The notes under the pieces were generated by a model that did no database searches, was not told the origin of the DNA, and worked only from the letters and a program-made list of their open reading frames with translations. From CAZMVU01 sp964569295 (GTDB lineage: Bacteria; Hydrogenedentota; Hydrogenedentia; Hydrogenedentales; JAGMZX01), in assembly GCA_964569295.1 (NCBI GenBank), contig CAZMVU010000155.1, positions 1 through 11,828 on the forward strand: DNA of 11,828 nt. Direction: 5' to 3'. The number at the start of each line of letters is the position of its first letter. Positions within the stretch are counted from its first letter, which is position 1. Of the stretch, positions 1 through 6,932 are shown in pieces. The translations under genes and the position numbers were made by a program.

Positions 1-231
1 GACGCCAACGCCGCCTTCTTCGACGCGGCGAACGGTTTCAGGGGATGCATTGCCGGACTGCACGAGGTGTTGCGCCGCCAAGGGCTTTTCAAGGGTATAT
101 GGTGTCTGGATCCGGCGGAGTCTTTGAGTCCGGGCCAGGCCGGGGAAATCGACCGGGTGTACGTAACCTACCCGCACCTCAACGACGACGCCTTCGTTGC
201 GGCGCACCGCGAAACTTGGCTGGCAGACTGA
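1..231 (+). CDS. Dihydrodipicolinate synthase/N-acetylneuraminate lyase family protein, C-terminal part (5' end outside window)
   Basis: Frame 1 is open from the first base to a TGA at 229-231, giving 76 residues with no start in view. The tail carries FRGCIAGLHEVLRRQG, the run GIWCLDP and then LSPGQAGEIDRVY and YPHLNDDAF. This resembles the C-terminal helices of DapA/NanA-type TIM-barrel aldolases, where the active-site lysine lies upstream and so is not visible here. Members of this family make or split keto acids such as dihydrodipicolinate, sialic acid or sugar acids; the substrate cannot be read from the tail. The transporter start follows 19 nt after the stop, so the two genes are probably co-transcribed. 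Family call is fairly confident, specific function unknown. Confidence 0.65.
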   Translation, partial: DANAAFFDAANGFRGCIAGLHEVLRRQGLFKGIWCLDPAESLSPGQAGEIDRVYVTYPHLNDDAFVAAHRETWLAD

Positions 232-250
232 TGGAAGGGAGGCGCCCCGA

Positions 251-1477
251 ATGACGCAATCGAAAGGCATCCTGCGGCACATCGGCCCCGGCCTAATCAC
301 CGCGGCGGTCGTGCTGGGGCCGGGCAGCATCGTGGCGAGCAGCCGCGCCGGGGCCGAGGCGGGCTACAGCCTCGTATGGGTGCTCCTACTCGCATGCATA
401 CTCATGGCCGTGTTCACCGCCATGGGCGCACGCCTCGGCTGCGCACTGCGCGTAACACCACTCACGTACGTCGCCGAGCGCGCCGGCCGGCCGGTAGCCG
501 TGCTTATCGGGCTGTCCGCCTTTCTGGTTACCGCGGGATTTCAATTCGGCAACAACATCGGCGTGAGCGTCGGCCTCGGCGCGGTGACCGGCTGGCCCAT
601 GTGGATATGGCCGCCGTTTTTCACCGCGCTCAGCCTGGCCTTCTTCTTCCTCGCACGCGACCTCTACCGCTGGTTCGAGCGGCTCATCATCGCGCTCATA
701 GCGCTCATGATCGTCTGTTTCATGACCAACCTGTTCTGGACAGGCGTCGCGCCCGGCAATTTCGCCCGCGGCCTCGTGCCCAACGTCTTCACGCCCCGCG
801 AATTGCTTATCGCAGGCGCCATGTTTGCCACGACGTTCTCCGCCGTGGCCGCTTTCTACCAAGCGTACCTTGTACGGGAGAAGGGCTGGCGGCAGGAGAA
901 CATTCATACCGCCATCGGCGACGCCCGCGCCGGCATCGCCACACTCGGCATCATCGCGCTGGTGATCATGACCGGCGCGGCGCAGGTGCTGCATGGCAAA
1001 GAAGGCGATTTCGCCAGTGTGGGCGCCCTCGCCAACCAACTGCGAGGGCCGTTAGGCAATCTCGCGCTCATTGTGTACGGCATCGGCCTGGCCGCCGCCT
1101 CGTTCTCGTCGTTCATCGCCAATGCGCTCATCGGCGGCGCCATGCTGGCGGACGGGCTGGGCATGGCCTGCCGCGTCGGCGACAGGCCAACGCGCTGGTT
1201 CACCGCATGCGTCATGCTCATCGGCTGCGGCGTCGCACAAGCAATCTTCCTCGCCGGACAAGGCAGTACAACCTCGCTGCTCGTGGCGCAATCGGCCACG
1301 CTTATTGCGGCTCCCGTGTGCGCCATTCTGCTCTACGCACTGACGACAAGCCGCAATGTTATGGGCGCGCTACGCAACCGTTGGCCCACCCTTGCGGCCG
1401 GCGCTCTGGGCCTGCTGGTTATGGCATGGCTCTTCTATTTCACGGCCATGAGCATCGTCGAGCGGGTGACGGGATAA
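251..1477 (+). CDS. Nramp-family membrane transporter with non-canonical metal-site motifs
   Basis: 408 residues, almost entirely hydrophobic, with about 11 predicted membrane segments. The start at 251 is chosen because AAGGGAGG (235-242) sits 8 nt upstream; an in-frame upstream ATG at 197 would overlap the preceding gene. Family membership rests on the first helix, IGPGLITAAVVLGPGS then RAGAEAGY (residues 11-39), which matches the Nramp/MntH first helix, and on the general layout. In characterised divalent-metal importers that helix carries DPGN; here the same place reads GPGS (23-26). The sixth-helix MPH motif is replaced by ATT within GAMFATTFSAV (189-199). Both canonical metal ligands are therefore absent, so manganese or iron import should not be assumed. 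Inference: a divergent Nramp-like subfamily, possibly linked to the metabolism of the upstream aldolase-family gene. Confidence 0.82.
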   Translation: MTQSKGILRHIGPGLITAAVVLGPGSIVASSRAGAEAGYSLVWVLLLACILMAVFTAMGARLGCALRVTPLTYVAERAGRPVAVLIGLSAFLVTAGFQFGNNIGVSVGLGAVTGWPMWIWPPFFTALSLAFFFLARDLYRWFERLIIALIALMIVCFMTNLFWTGVAPGNFARGLVPNVFTPRELLIAGAMFATTFSAVAAFYQAYLVREKGWRQENIHTAIGDARAGIATLGIIALVIMTGAAQVLHGKEGDFASVGALANQLRGPLGNLALIVYGIGLAAASFSSFIANALIGGAMLADGLGMACRVGDRPTRWFTACVMLIGCGVAQAIFLAGQGSTTSLLVAQSATLIAAPVCAILLYALTTSRNVMGALRNRWPTLAAGALGLLVMAWLFYFTAMSIVERVTG

Positions 1478-1529
1478 CAGCAGAACGAAGTTTCAGTAAC
1501 CCCCTATTCCCGGCACTTGGGAGGGCGGT

Positions 1530-1906
1530 TGCCCCCCAACCGCTGCCTTGGAGGCTTGCGTCGAATTTCGGCTCGCGGGGATCCTCGCCCGCCCACAGAT
1601 AGACATCCGTATCGAAGTCAATGGATTCCCACGTGGCGCCGCCGGTCACTGGAATCGTGTTCGTCACAGGGAGGCGGACCGGTCCGCCATCGAGCGTGAT
1701 GGGGCCACAGGGTGTCATGAACCAGATCCGGCGCCAAGCGGATAGACGAGGTTTCCCTCCACCAAGGTCTCGATGATGCGCCAGGCGCGATATTCCGCCG
1801 TATCTTTCGAACACGATCCCGTCAATCCGGAACGCGTGCCTTCGAGAAGCACAGGCGGCAACTTTGCCTTGAGGCGCCGCACGTTGGCACCATAAGAGGC
1901 GGAAGA
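1530..1906 (-). pseudogene. Possible frameshifted gene remnant of unknown family
   Basis: No intact gene lies in the 454 nt between the transporter and the kinase. On the minus strand two adjoining open stretches have protein-like composition. The first (1906 to 1715) includes YRAWRIIETLVEGNLVYPLG and ends at a TGA. Within a few bases the next frame takes over with WFMTPCGPITLDGGPVRLPV and then GGATWESIDFDTDVYLW, running to about 1530. A one-base shift near 1720 would join them into a single chain of roughly 120 residues. No convincing start or ribosome site is seen; a GTG at 1882 is the best candidate. I do not recognise the family. It could be a decayed gene, a misassembled indel, or chance open frame in GC-rich DNA. 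Confidence 0.33.
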
Positions 1907-1931
1907 CTAAAAACCATTAGCGGAGTGAAAT

Positions 1932-3407
1932 ATGAAGCTCGCATTCAAACTCATCCTGACCGTTCTGCTCACGCTTATCGTCATACGCTCGATCGAAGGC
2001 GTTATGACGGTACGCCGCGAGACACACCGGCTCAATGAAGATATTCGCCGTGACACCGAGTTGTTCGGGCGAATACTCGGGGCGTCTGTGCGCACCGCCT
2101 GGATCGAGAGCGGCCGCGCGAAGGCCCTGGATCTGATTGACCAATTCAATGTCGAAGGGCACCCAGTGGAAATCTCTTGGGAAACGGCGGATGAGAACGG
2201 GGAACTGGCGGCAGAGCTCGGTGAAGGTGCGTTGGCGAAGCTGAAAGCCGGCAACAATGTATCATTGCGCCATGAGCATTCACGGCATGGTCCTGTGCGC
2301 TATTCTTATATACCGGTGATGCTTCCGGAAGTTAACGGGGTCATTCGCCTGCGCGAAATGCTGGAGGAACGAAGCCGCTATGTGCGCAATGCCCTGTTTC
2401 GCGAAGTGGCGGCCGGCAGTGCCGTGGTGGTGGCGGGAGGGGGTGTAATGATGCTGCTGGGACTCGTCCTTATCGGGCGCCCCCTCCGGCGCCTGCAACA
2501 CCGGATCGAGCGTATCGGCGATGGCGACCTTGAAGGGCGAATCGCATTCCGGGGACACGATGAACTCTCGGCACTGGCCGCGGGCCTGAACGATATGTGC
2601 GCGAAGCTGTCCGCATCGCGGCAAAGGGAGCTTGCAGAAACCCAGAAACGGATAGAGGCGCTGGAACAAATGCGGCATATGGACCGGCTGACAACTATCG
2701 GCCGCCTGGCGTCCGGGGTCGCACACGAACTCGGCACACCGTTGAATGTCATTGTCGGACGTGCGGGCATGCTGGCGGACGGCACGATTGCGCCGGGTTC
2801 GGACAAGGCAGGCGAGGTGGCCCGCACCATCAAGATGCAGGGAGAACGGATGACCAGTATTATACAACGTCTGCTGGATTTCGCGCGCCAGCGGCAGCCG
2901 GAACGCGCGGCCGTGAATGCTGTAGACATCGTGCGGCAAACCGTGGAACTGGTGGATTGTCTGGGCTACCAGTCCACGGTCCGGGTCGATTGGGAAGGAG
3001 ACGCGCCGGATCTGGTCGCCCAGATGGACCCCGTACAGATGCAGCAGGTGCTGACGAATCTGATCGAGAATGCGCTGCAAGCCATGCCGGAAGGGGGAGA
3101 CGCGCTGATAACCGTGCGCTCGGCGCAGCTACACCCGCCGGCGGGTTCCCATCTGCCCGCCGGGTGGTACCTTCAGATCGCCGTGCAGGACGAAGGCATC
3201 GGCATTGCCCAGGAGAATGTGGCCAGCGTCTTCGATCCCTTCTTCACAACAAAGGATGTCGGCGATGGCACAGGCCTGGGCCTGTCGATCACATACAACA
3301 TTGTGCGCGAACACGGCGGATGGATCGATGTCAGCAGCGAGGAGGGCGCGGGCAGTTGCTTCACCATTAACATTCCGCAAGAAATCAACGCGCGGGAGGC
3401 CGGCTAA
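1932..3407 (+). CDS. Membrane sensor histidine kinase (NtrB/AtoS-like)
   Basis: 491 residues. Order of parts: membrane segment (about 4-19), extracytoplasmic region of about 140 residues, second membrane segment (about 161-181), HAMP linker (about 181-235), a short coiled region, HisKA dimer domain with the H-box SGVAHELGTPLN (phospho-acceptor His265), then the ATPase domain with N-box LTNLIENAL (Asn380), G1 DEGIGI (420-425), F-box FDPFF (434-438) and G2 GTGLGLS (446-452). All catalytic motifs are intact. The sensory region has no recognised domain. The start is supported by GGAG at 1922-1925, 6 nt ahead. The stop overlaps the next start (TAATG at 3405-3409), so kinase and regulator are translationally coupled and the regulator is almost certainly the phosphorylation partner. 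The signal is unknown; the downstream envelope genes suggest an envelope-related stimulus. Confidence 0.93.
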   Translation: MKLAFKLILTVLLTLIVIRSIEGVMTVRRETHRLNEDIRRDTELFGRILGASVRTAWIESGRAKALDLIDQFNVEGHPVEISWETADENGELAAELGEGALAKLKAGNNVSLRHEHSRHGPVRYSYIPVMLPEVNGVIRLREMLEERSRYVRNALFREVAAGSAVVVAGGGVMMLLGLVLIGRPLRRLQHRIERIGDGDLEGRIAFRGHDELSALAAGLNDMCAKLSASRQRELAETQKRIEALEQMRHMDRLTTIGRLASGVAHELGTPLNVIVGRAGMLADGTIAPGSDKAGEVARTIKMQGERMTSIIQRLLDFARQRQPERAAVNAVDIVRQTVELVDCLGYQSTVRVDWEGDAPDLVAQMDPVQMQQVLTNLIENALQAMPEGGDALITVRSAQLHPPAGSHLPAGWYLQIAVQDEGIGIAQENVASVFDPFFTTKDVGDGTGLGLSITYNIVREHGGWIDVSSEEGAGSCFTINIPQEINAREAG

Positions 3408-4762
3408 TGCAGGGCCACATCCTGATTGTAGACGACGACCAGGCGATGTGTGAGATGCTCGACGATGACCTGACGTCCCGCGGCCATACCGTGAAATGGC
3501 ACACCCGTGCGGAGCAGGCCTTCGAGGACTTTATGGCCGAGCCGTTCGATGCCGTCATCACCGACCTGCGGATGCCCGGCCTCGACGGCTTTGCATTCTG
3601 CCACCGGCTGAGCCGGAACCGGCCGGACGTTCCCGTCATCGTCATCACGGGCTTCGGAAGCCTCGATAGCGCAATCAAGGCCATCCGCGCCGGTGCGTAT
3701 GACTTTGTCACAAAGCCGATCGAGCGTGACCTGCTCGCCATTGTTATCGAACGGGCCCTGCAACACCGCGCGCTGCAAGAACAGATCAGGTTCTTGAAGG
3801 AAGAGCATGGAGTCCCTGCCGACTTAGGAGAATTCATCGGGCAAAGTCCCTGCATGGAGCGCCTGTTTAACCAAGTGGTCCGGGTCGCGGACCAAGAGGT
3901 GCCGGTCCTCATCACCGGCGAGTCAGGTACGGGCAAGGAACTGGTCGCCCGCGCCCTGCACCGGCATAGCGAGCGGCGCCACGGCCCTTTCGTGCCGGTT
4001 AACTGTGCGGCGCTTCCCGGCATGCTGTTGGAAAGCGAACTGTTCGGACATGCCCAGGGCGCCTTCACGGATGCCCGCTCGGACCGGCACGGACTGTTTC
4101 TGGCGGCTAATGGGGGCACGCTGTTCCTGGACGAGATTGCGGAGATGCCCGTCGAGGTGCAACCCAAACTCCTGCGCGCCCTGGAATCCGGAACCGTTCG
4201 CCCAATCGGACAAGACCACGAAGAACGCAGCGATGTCCGGGTCATTGCCGCAACCAACCGCGACCTGGAGAATGCTGTCAAGGAGGGCGATTTTCGCGAT
4301 GACCTCTTCTTTCGTGTCAACGTCGTCCAGCTCAACGTGCCGCCGCTTCGGGCACGTGGTTCGGACGTGTTATTGCTCGCACAGCATTTTCTGGACCAGG
4401 CCGCACAGCGAAGCCGCAAGTCGATCAAAGGGTTTTCCCGCGGGTTCGCCGACCGGCTGCTTGCCTACCGCTGGCCCGGCAACGTGCGCGAACTCAAGAA
4501 TGCCATCGAGCGGGCCATGGCGATGGCACGGCTGGAGGAACTGACGGAAGAAGACCTGCCAGCACAGGTCGCGGAAACCGCCGATTCGCGTGTGATTGTC
4601 TCGGGCGGCACCGCCGAAGACCTCTTGAGCCTGGAGGAAGTAACCCGGCAGTATGTACACCATGTACTCGAGATCGTAGGCGGAAACAAAAGCGAGGCCG
4701 CCCGCATTCTCGGGCTCGGGCGCCGCACCCTCTATCGAAAGCTCCAGCAGTGGGGGTTCTGA
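3407..4762 (+). CDS. NtrC-family sigma-54-dependent response regulator with GAFTDA loop
   Basis: 451 residues. Receiver domain 1-120 with acidic pocket (Asp9-Asp11), phospho-acceptor Asp53 in TDLRMPG, Thr81 and Lys103. AAA+ domain about 140-380: Walker A GESGTGKE (171-178), sigma-54 contact loop GAFTDA (218-223), Walker B TLFLDE (238-243), and the RWPGNVREL motif (355-363). A Fis-type helix-turn-helix closes the protein (GGNKSEAARILGLGRRTLYRKL, about 425-446). Family knowledge: phosphorylated NtrC-type proteins oligomerise on upstream enhancers and use ATP hydrolysis to open sigma-54 promoters. The second Gly of GAFTGA is Asp here. A strong sigma-54 promoter and an enhancer-like palindrome lie immediately downstream, making the 5023-6572 genes the likely target. 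Confidence 0.94.
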   Translation: MQGHILIVDDDQAMCEMLDDDLTSRGHTVKWHTRAEQAFEDFMAEPFDAVITDLRMPGLDGFAFCHRLSRNRPDVPVIVITGFGSLDSAIKAIRAGAYDFVTKPIERDLLAIVIERALQHRALQEQIRFLKEEHGVPADLGEFIGQSPCMERLFNQVVRVADQEVPVLITGESGTGKELVARALHRHSERRHGPFVPVNCAALPGMLLESELFGHAQGAFTDARSDRHGLFLAANGGTLFLDEIAEMPVEVQPKLLRALESGTVRPIGQDHEERSDVRVIAATNRDLENAVKEGDFRDDLFFRVNVVQLNVPPLRARGSDVLLLAQHFLDQAAQRSRKSIKGFSRGFADRLLAYRWPGNVRELKNAIERAMAMARLEELTEEDLPAQVAETADSRVIVSGGTAEDLLSLEEVTRQYVHHVLEIVGGNKSEAARILGLGRRTLYRKLQQWGF

Positions 4763-4778
4763 CCGGCCACGGCTGCAC

Positions 4779-4817
4779 CCTGTGCCAATATGACCCAAAG
4801 TGCCGATGTGGCACAGG
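4779..4817 (+). promoter_or_regulatory. Probable enhancer (upstream activating sequence) for the sigma-54 promoter at 4949
   Basis: A perfect 9-bp inverted repeat, CCTGTGCCA (4779-4787) and TGGCACAGG (4809-4817), encloses a tighter palindrome GTGCC-N5-GGCAC (4800-4814). There are thus two forward GTGCC half-sites 18 bp apart and one reverse half-site. The inner palindrome is centred at 4807, about 168 nt upstream of the predicted transcription start of the promoter at 4949-4964, a usual distance for NtrC-type enhancers. The alternative, a terminator for the kinase-regulator pair, is less likely because no T-run follows and the outer loop is 21 nt. The binding protein is inferred to be the regulator encoded immediately upstream. 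Confidence 0.6.
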
Positions 4818-4948
4818 CTTCTTCCCGGTCTACGCGCACCACAACCGCCCACACAGCACGCGATACGTGCGCCTGTCTCCCCGCCAATTCGCATAACATA
4901 CTACGCCGCAGCGCCCTGTGAGAACTTCGCCAGAGCGTCATAGCCGAT

Positions 4949-4964
4949 TGGCACGCCCATTGCT
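4949..4964 (+). promoter_or_regulatory. Sigma-54 (-24/-12) promoter
   Basis: TGGCACGCCCATTGCT matches the sigma-54 consensus TGGCACG-N4-TTGCW at every informative position, with exactly 10 nt between the GG and GC dinucleotides. The start of transcription should fall near 4975, leaving a 48-nt leader before the ATG at 5023. It sits in non-coding DNA, directly after a sigma-54 activator gene and downstream of an enhancer-like palindrome. Confidence 0.85.
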
Positions 4965-5022
4965 CCCTGCACGACGGAAGCGACAAACCGAGTCCGCAGC
5001 AACCGCGCAGGAAAGAGCAGCG

Positions 5023-5484
5023 ATGAGTCACCACGAACCGCCCACGGACGAACAGCCTTCGGCGCCGAATTCGCATAGGCCGAGTCTGCTGCTGCTTGAA
5101 GACGACGACGACATGCGCGCGATGCTTGCCGAGGTGCTTCGCGAAGAGGGCTGGGATATTACCGAATGCGAAAACGTTTTCCCGTTGATTCAGGCATGTA
5201 TCGAGCAGAAGATGGACGATCGGAAATGCAGTCAGCCGCCCTACGACGTAATCGTATCCGACAATCGGATGCCCGGCATGAGCGCCATCAAGACGATGCA
5301 GATGCTGCATACAATACGTTTCGGCGCGCAGATTCCTCCCACGATTCTCATTACCGCCTTTGGCGACGCCGAAACCCACCGCCTCGCCCTGGAACTGGGT
5401 GCGGCGGCCGTGCTGGACAAGCCCTTCGACACGAAGGAACTGATCAGCAAGGTTCGTGAATTCGCGCCCCGCCACGGACCGTAA
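5023..5484 (+). CDS. Single-domain response regulator (CheY-like receiver)
   Basis: 153 residues: a short hydrophilic, disordered-looking N-terminus (1-19) followed by a receiver domain. Acidic pocket EDDDD (26-30), phospho-acceptor Asp80 in SDNRMPGM, Thr111 and Lys133 (DKPFD) are all present, so it should be phosphorylatable. No output domain follows. The start at 5023 is preferred because AGGAAAGAG (5009-5017) lies 5 nt upstream; a longer in-frame start at 4918 would run through the sigma-54 promoter. The gene is first after that promoter, so it probably belongs to the regulon of the upstream kinase and regulator. It could act as a phosphate sink or feedback element on that kinase, or as a shuttle to another output; the sequence does not decide between these. 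Confidence 0.9.
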   Translation: MSHHEPPTDEQPSAPNSHRPSLLLLEDDDDMRAMLAEVLREEGWDITECENVFPLIQACIEQKMDDRKCSQPPYDVIVSDNRMPGMSAIKTMQMLHTIRFGAQIPPTILITAFGDAETHRLALELGAAAVLDKPFDTKELISKVREFAPRHGP

Positions 5485-5625
5485 GCGCCAGAAACCTACC
5501 GGCATGCCGGGTTACACAGGCACACGCCCGTAGCGATGCGATTGGTCAGACGATGAATCCGGGGCCACCCGGTTGATGCGATAACGTGAGTGTGAGCAAA
5601 ACAGAAGAGACGAAAGGAGATGACA

Positions 5626-5943
5626 ATGCGAAAACAAGCATCCATACTGACGGCGGTTCTGCTGGTTCTGTCAATGGCTGCGCTGCCCATCGGCTGCGAG
5701 GGTGGGTGTGAAGTGCCGGGGGATACCTCACCGGAGTCACCCGGGGAATTCACACCAGAGGAGCAGGATTTCCAGCAGCAGGACCAGCCGGCCCAGCCTG
5801 CTCCAGGGCAAGCTCCCGAGCAAGGTGCGCAGGAACAGCAGGCACCCCCGCCCCTTCCCCAGGAAGAGCAACAACAGGGTGAACAGGGTGAACAGGGTGA
5901 ACAGGGCGAACAGGGCGAACAGGGCGCGGAACAGCCCATGTAA
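5626..5943 (+). CDS. Small exported Q/E/P-rich protein, possible lipoprotein, with GEQ tandem repeats
   Basis: 105 residues. The N-terminus MRKQ followed by a hydrophobic stretch to residue 23 is an export signal; LPIGC (20-24) would place a lipidated Cys24, but Pro at -3 makes the lipobox atypical. Three cysteine-flanked residues follow (CEGGC), then a low-complexity Gln/Glu/Pro-rich tail ending in five GEQ triplets (85-99). No enzyme-like domain is visible; it is probably disordered and lies in the periplasm or on the outer membrane. Start 5626 is preferred over 5620 because AAGGAG (5614-5619) is 6 nt from 5626 but abuts 5620. It lies 141 nt after the response regulator and 116 nt before the Skp-like gene, probably in the same transcript. 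Confidence 0.75.
   Translation: MRKQASILTAVLLVLSMAALPIGCEGGCEVPGDTSPESPGEFTPEEQDFQQQDQPAQPAPGQAPEQGAQEQQAPPPLPQEEQQQGEQGEQGEQGEQGEQGAEQPM
5878..5922 (+). repeat. Five tandem 9-nt repeats encoding GEQ
   Basis: Three copies of GGTGAACAG followed by two of GGCGAACAG, in frame, with a degenerate unit (GGCGCGGAACAG) after them. The split between GGT and GGC units suggests stepwise slippage. Changes in copy number would keep the reading frame and only lengthen or shorten the tail. Confidence 0.95.
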
Positions 5944-5977
5944 TGACCTGGGGATGATGTGCTCCTGCCGCACGGGC

Positions 5978-6006
5978 CGCTGCCACGCCTAGTGAATGCG
6001 GCAGCG
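5978..6006 (+). other. Intercistronic hairpin
   Basis: CGCTGCC (5978-5984) pairs perfectly with GGCAGCG (6000-6006) over a 15-nt loop, between the GEQ-repeat gene and the Skp-like gene. No T-run follows, so it is not a standard terminator. It could protect or attenuate the transcript; function is not shown. Confidence 0.4.
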
Positions 6007-6059
6007 ACCATGCGGTATGCCAGAAACGTAACCTGAAATCGAGAAAGGAACCAACGACC

Positions 6060-6572
6060 ATGACAAAGCGCAGTTTTCAGATGGGGCTCTTGGCCGCCGC
6101 AATGGCCGTGGCCCTCGTGGTGGCCGCCACCGCCCTGACCAGCGGCACGGCAGTTCAAGCCCAGCAGGCAGAGGAAGGGGCCATTGTGGTGGGCACGTAT
6201 AACGCCCAGGCCGCATTCGAACAGCACCCGGCGCAGGCCGAGTTCAAGCAGTCGATAGCCACGCTGCAAGACGGGATGCGCGAGGCGCAGCAGGAAGGTG
6301 ACAACGAACGCGTGCAGCAGCTCCAGCAAGAATACGAGCAGGAGCGTACCCAGGCCGTCGAACAGTTCCACCAGGATGTGGAGACGGCAGTGCCCGATGC
6401 CGCCAGCAAAGCGGGCGTGCAAGTGGTTGCCGAGCAGGTCGTTTACACGGCTGACAATATCGAGACCAAAGACATCACCGCTGATGTGGTTGACGCCTTC
6501 CCCGCCGGCAGCGACGGACAGCCCGAACCCGCCCAGCCCGGCGTCCAGGAAATCCCGGCTCCCCAACAATAG
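6060..6572 (+). CDS. Exported Skp/OmpH-like protein, short coiled-coil form
   Basis: 170 residues. Signal peptide about 1-34 (cleavage probable after AVQA). The mature part starts with a beta-like strand and VGTYNAQAAFEQHPAQAEF (44-62), which parallels the first motif of Skp/OmpH proteins, then a Gln/Glu-rich coiled coil (about 60-108). It ends with VVAEQVVYTADNIETKDITADVV (122-144), which parallels the Skp C-terminal strands and the closing 'DITDEV' helix. Skp is a trimeric periplasmic chaperone for outer-membrane proteins. Here the coiled coil is short and acidic rather than long and basic, and a proline-rich tail follows, so chaperone function is inferred only. AAAGGAA (6044-6050) supports the start. 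A terminator-like hairpin follows, marking the operon end. Confidence 0.68.
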   Translation: MTKRSFQMGLLAAAMAVALVVAATALTSGTAVQAQQAEEGAIVVGTYNAQAAFEQHPAQAEFKQSIATLQDGMREAQQEGDNERVQQLQQEYEQERTQAVEQFHQDVETAVPDAASKAGVQVVAEQVVYTADNIETKDITADVVDAFPAGSDGQPEPAQPGVQEIPAPQQ

Positions 6573-6607
6573 AACCCCATAATCCAAACACAAGAGCTCC
6601 CCCCCCA

Positions 6608-6650
6608 AGCGCCGTTTCCGTTCACCCCGACGGGAGCGGCGCTCTCTCTT
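6608..6650 (+). terminator. Probable terminator after the Skp-like gene
   Basis: AGCGCCG (6608-6614) pairs with CGGCGCT (6637-6643), and inside it CCGT pairs with ACGG, giving a two-part GC-rich stem. CTCTCTT follows, which is only moderately T-rich. The position, 36 nt after the stop and before a convergent minus-strand gene, fits the end of the 5023-6572 operon. Confidence 0.55.
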
Positions 6651-6932
6651 GCCCAGGCAACCCTTCAGCCGTTTGCTGTGAGCCGTTTGTCGTACTTCAT
6701 GGGCTACCCGGTAGCACCGCTAGAAGCGGTTCTGGCCCACCGGCTGCCTCTATGACTCACGACGTAAGCGCCCTTTAGACTGCGGTGGCCTGCCAGCGCT
6801 GTTCCTGCCAAGGCCGTGGATAGACGCCGGCGCGCAAGCCGGAAGCAAAGAACCTCGTGGCCCCCAACCCAACCCCCGTATGCCCTGCTCACGAGCCCGA
6901 GAAGGAGACAAGGACAGCGCTTTTCCGCCCGG
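6651..6932. other. Gene-free stretch with small repeats and two abutting hairpins
   Basis: No credible gene is seen on either strand. It holds a direct repeat AGCCGTTTG (6667-6675 and 6681-6689, 14-nt period). It also has two adjacent perfect 6-bp inverted repeats: GCTACC-C-GGTAGC (6703-6715) and ACCGCT-AGA-AGCGGT (6716-6730). A weaker CCGGC/GCCGG hairpin (6827-6842) lies nearer the lipocalin 3' end. The stretch separates convergent transcription units, so some of these may help end transcription. Confidence 0.45.

Noticed and set aside
1518..1533. Sigma-54-like TGGGAGGGCGGTTGCC
   Set aside because: Two or three mismatches in and next to the boxes, about 400 nt from the next gene, and inside the presumed remnant.
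1853..1868. Sigma-54 promoter upstream of the sensor kinase
   Set aside because: GG and TTGC are 10 nt apart, but the -24 box reads AGGCGGC with several mismatches, and no enhancer palindrome is seen.
1883..1900. TGGCACC-type -24 box just upstream of the kinase
   Set aside because: No TTGC at the required distance; the nearest GC is one base too far.
4918..5022. Longer N-terminus for the single-domain response regulator
   Set aside because: It would translate the sigma-54 promoter and predicted start site, and the ATG at 5023 has its own ribosome site.
5499..5510. 12-bp palindrome CCGGCATGCCGG after the single-domain regulator
   Set aside because: The loop would be 2 nt, no T-run follows, and such GC-rich palindromes are common by chance at this base composition.
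5878..5922. CRISPR-like short repeats
   Set aside because: Nine-base units without spacers, in frame within a coding region.
6700..6790. tRNA-like fold in the convergent intergenic stretch
   Set aside because: Hairpins are present, but there is no T-loop TTCRANY sequence and no cloverleaf of the right dimensions.
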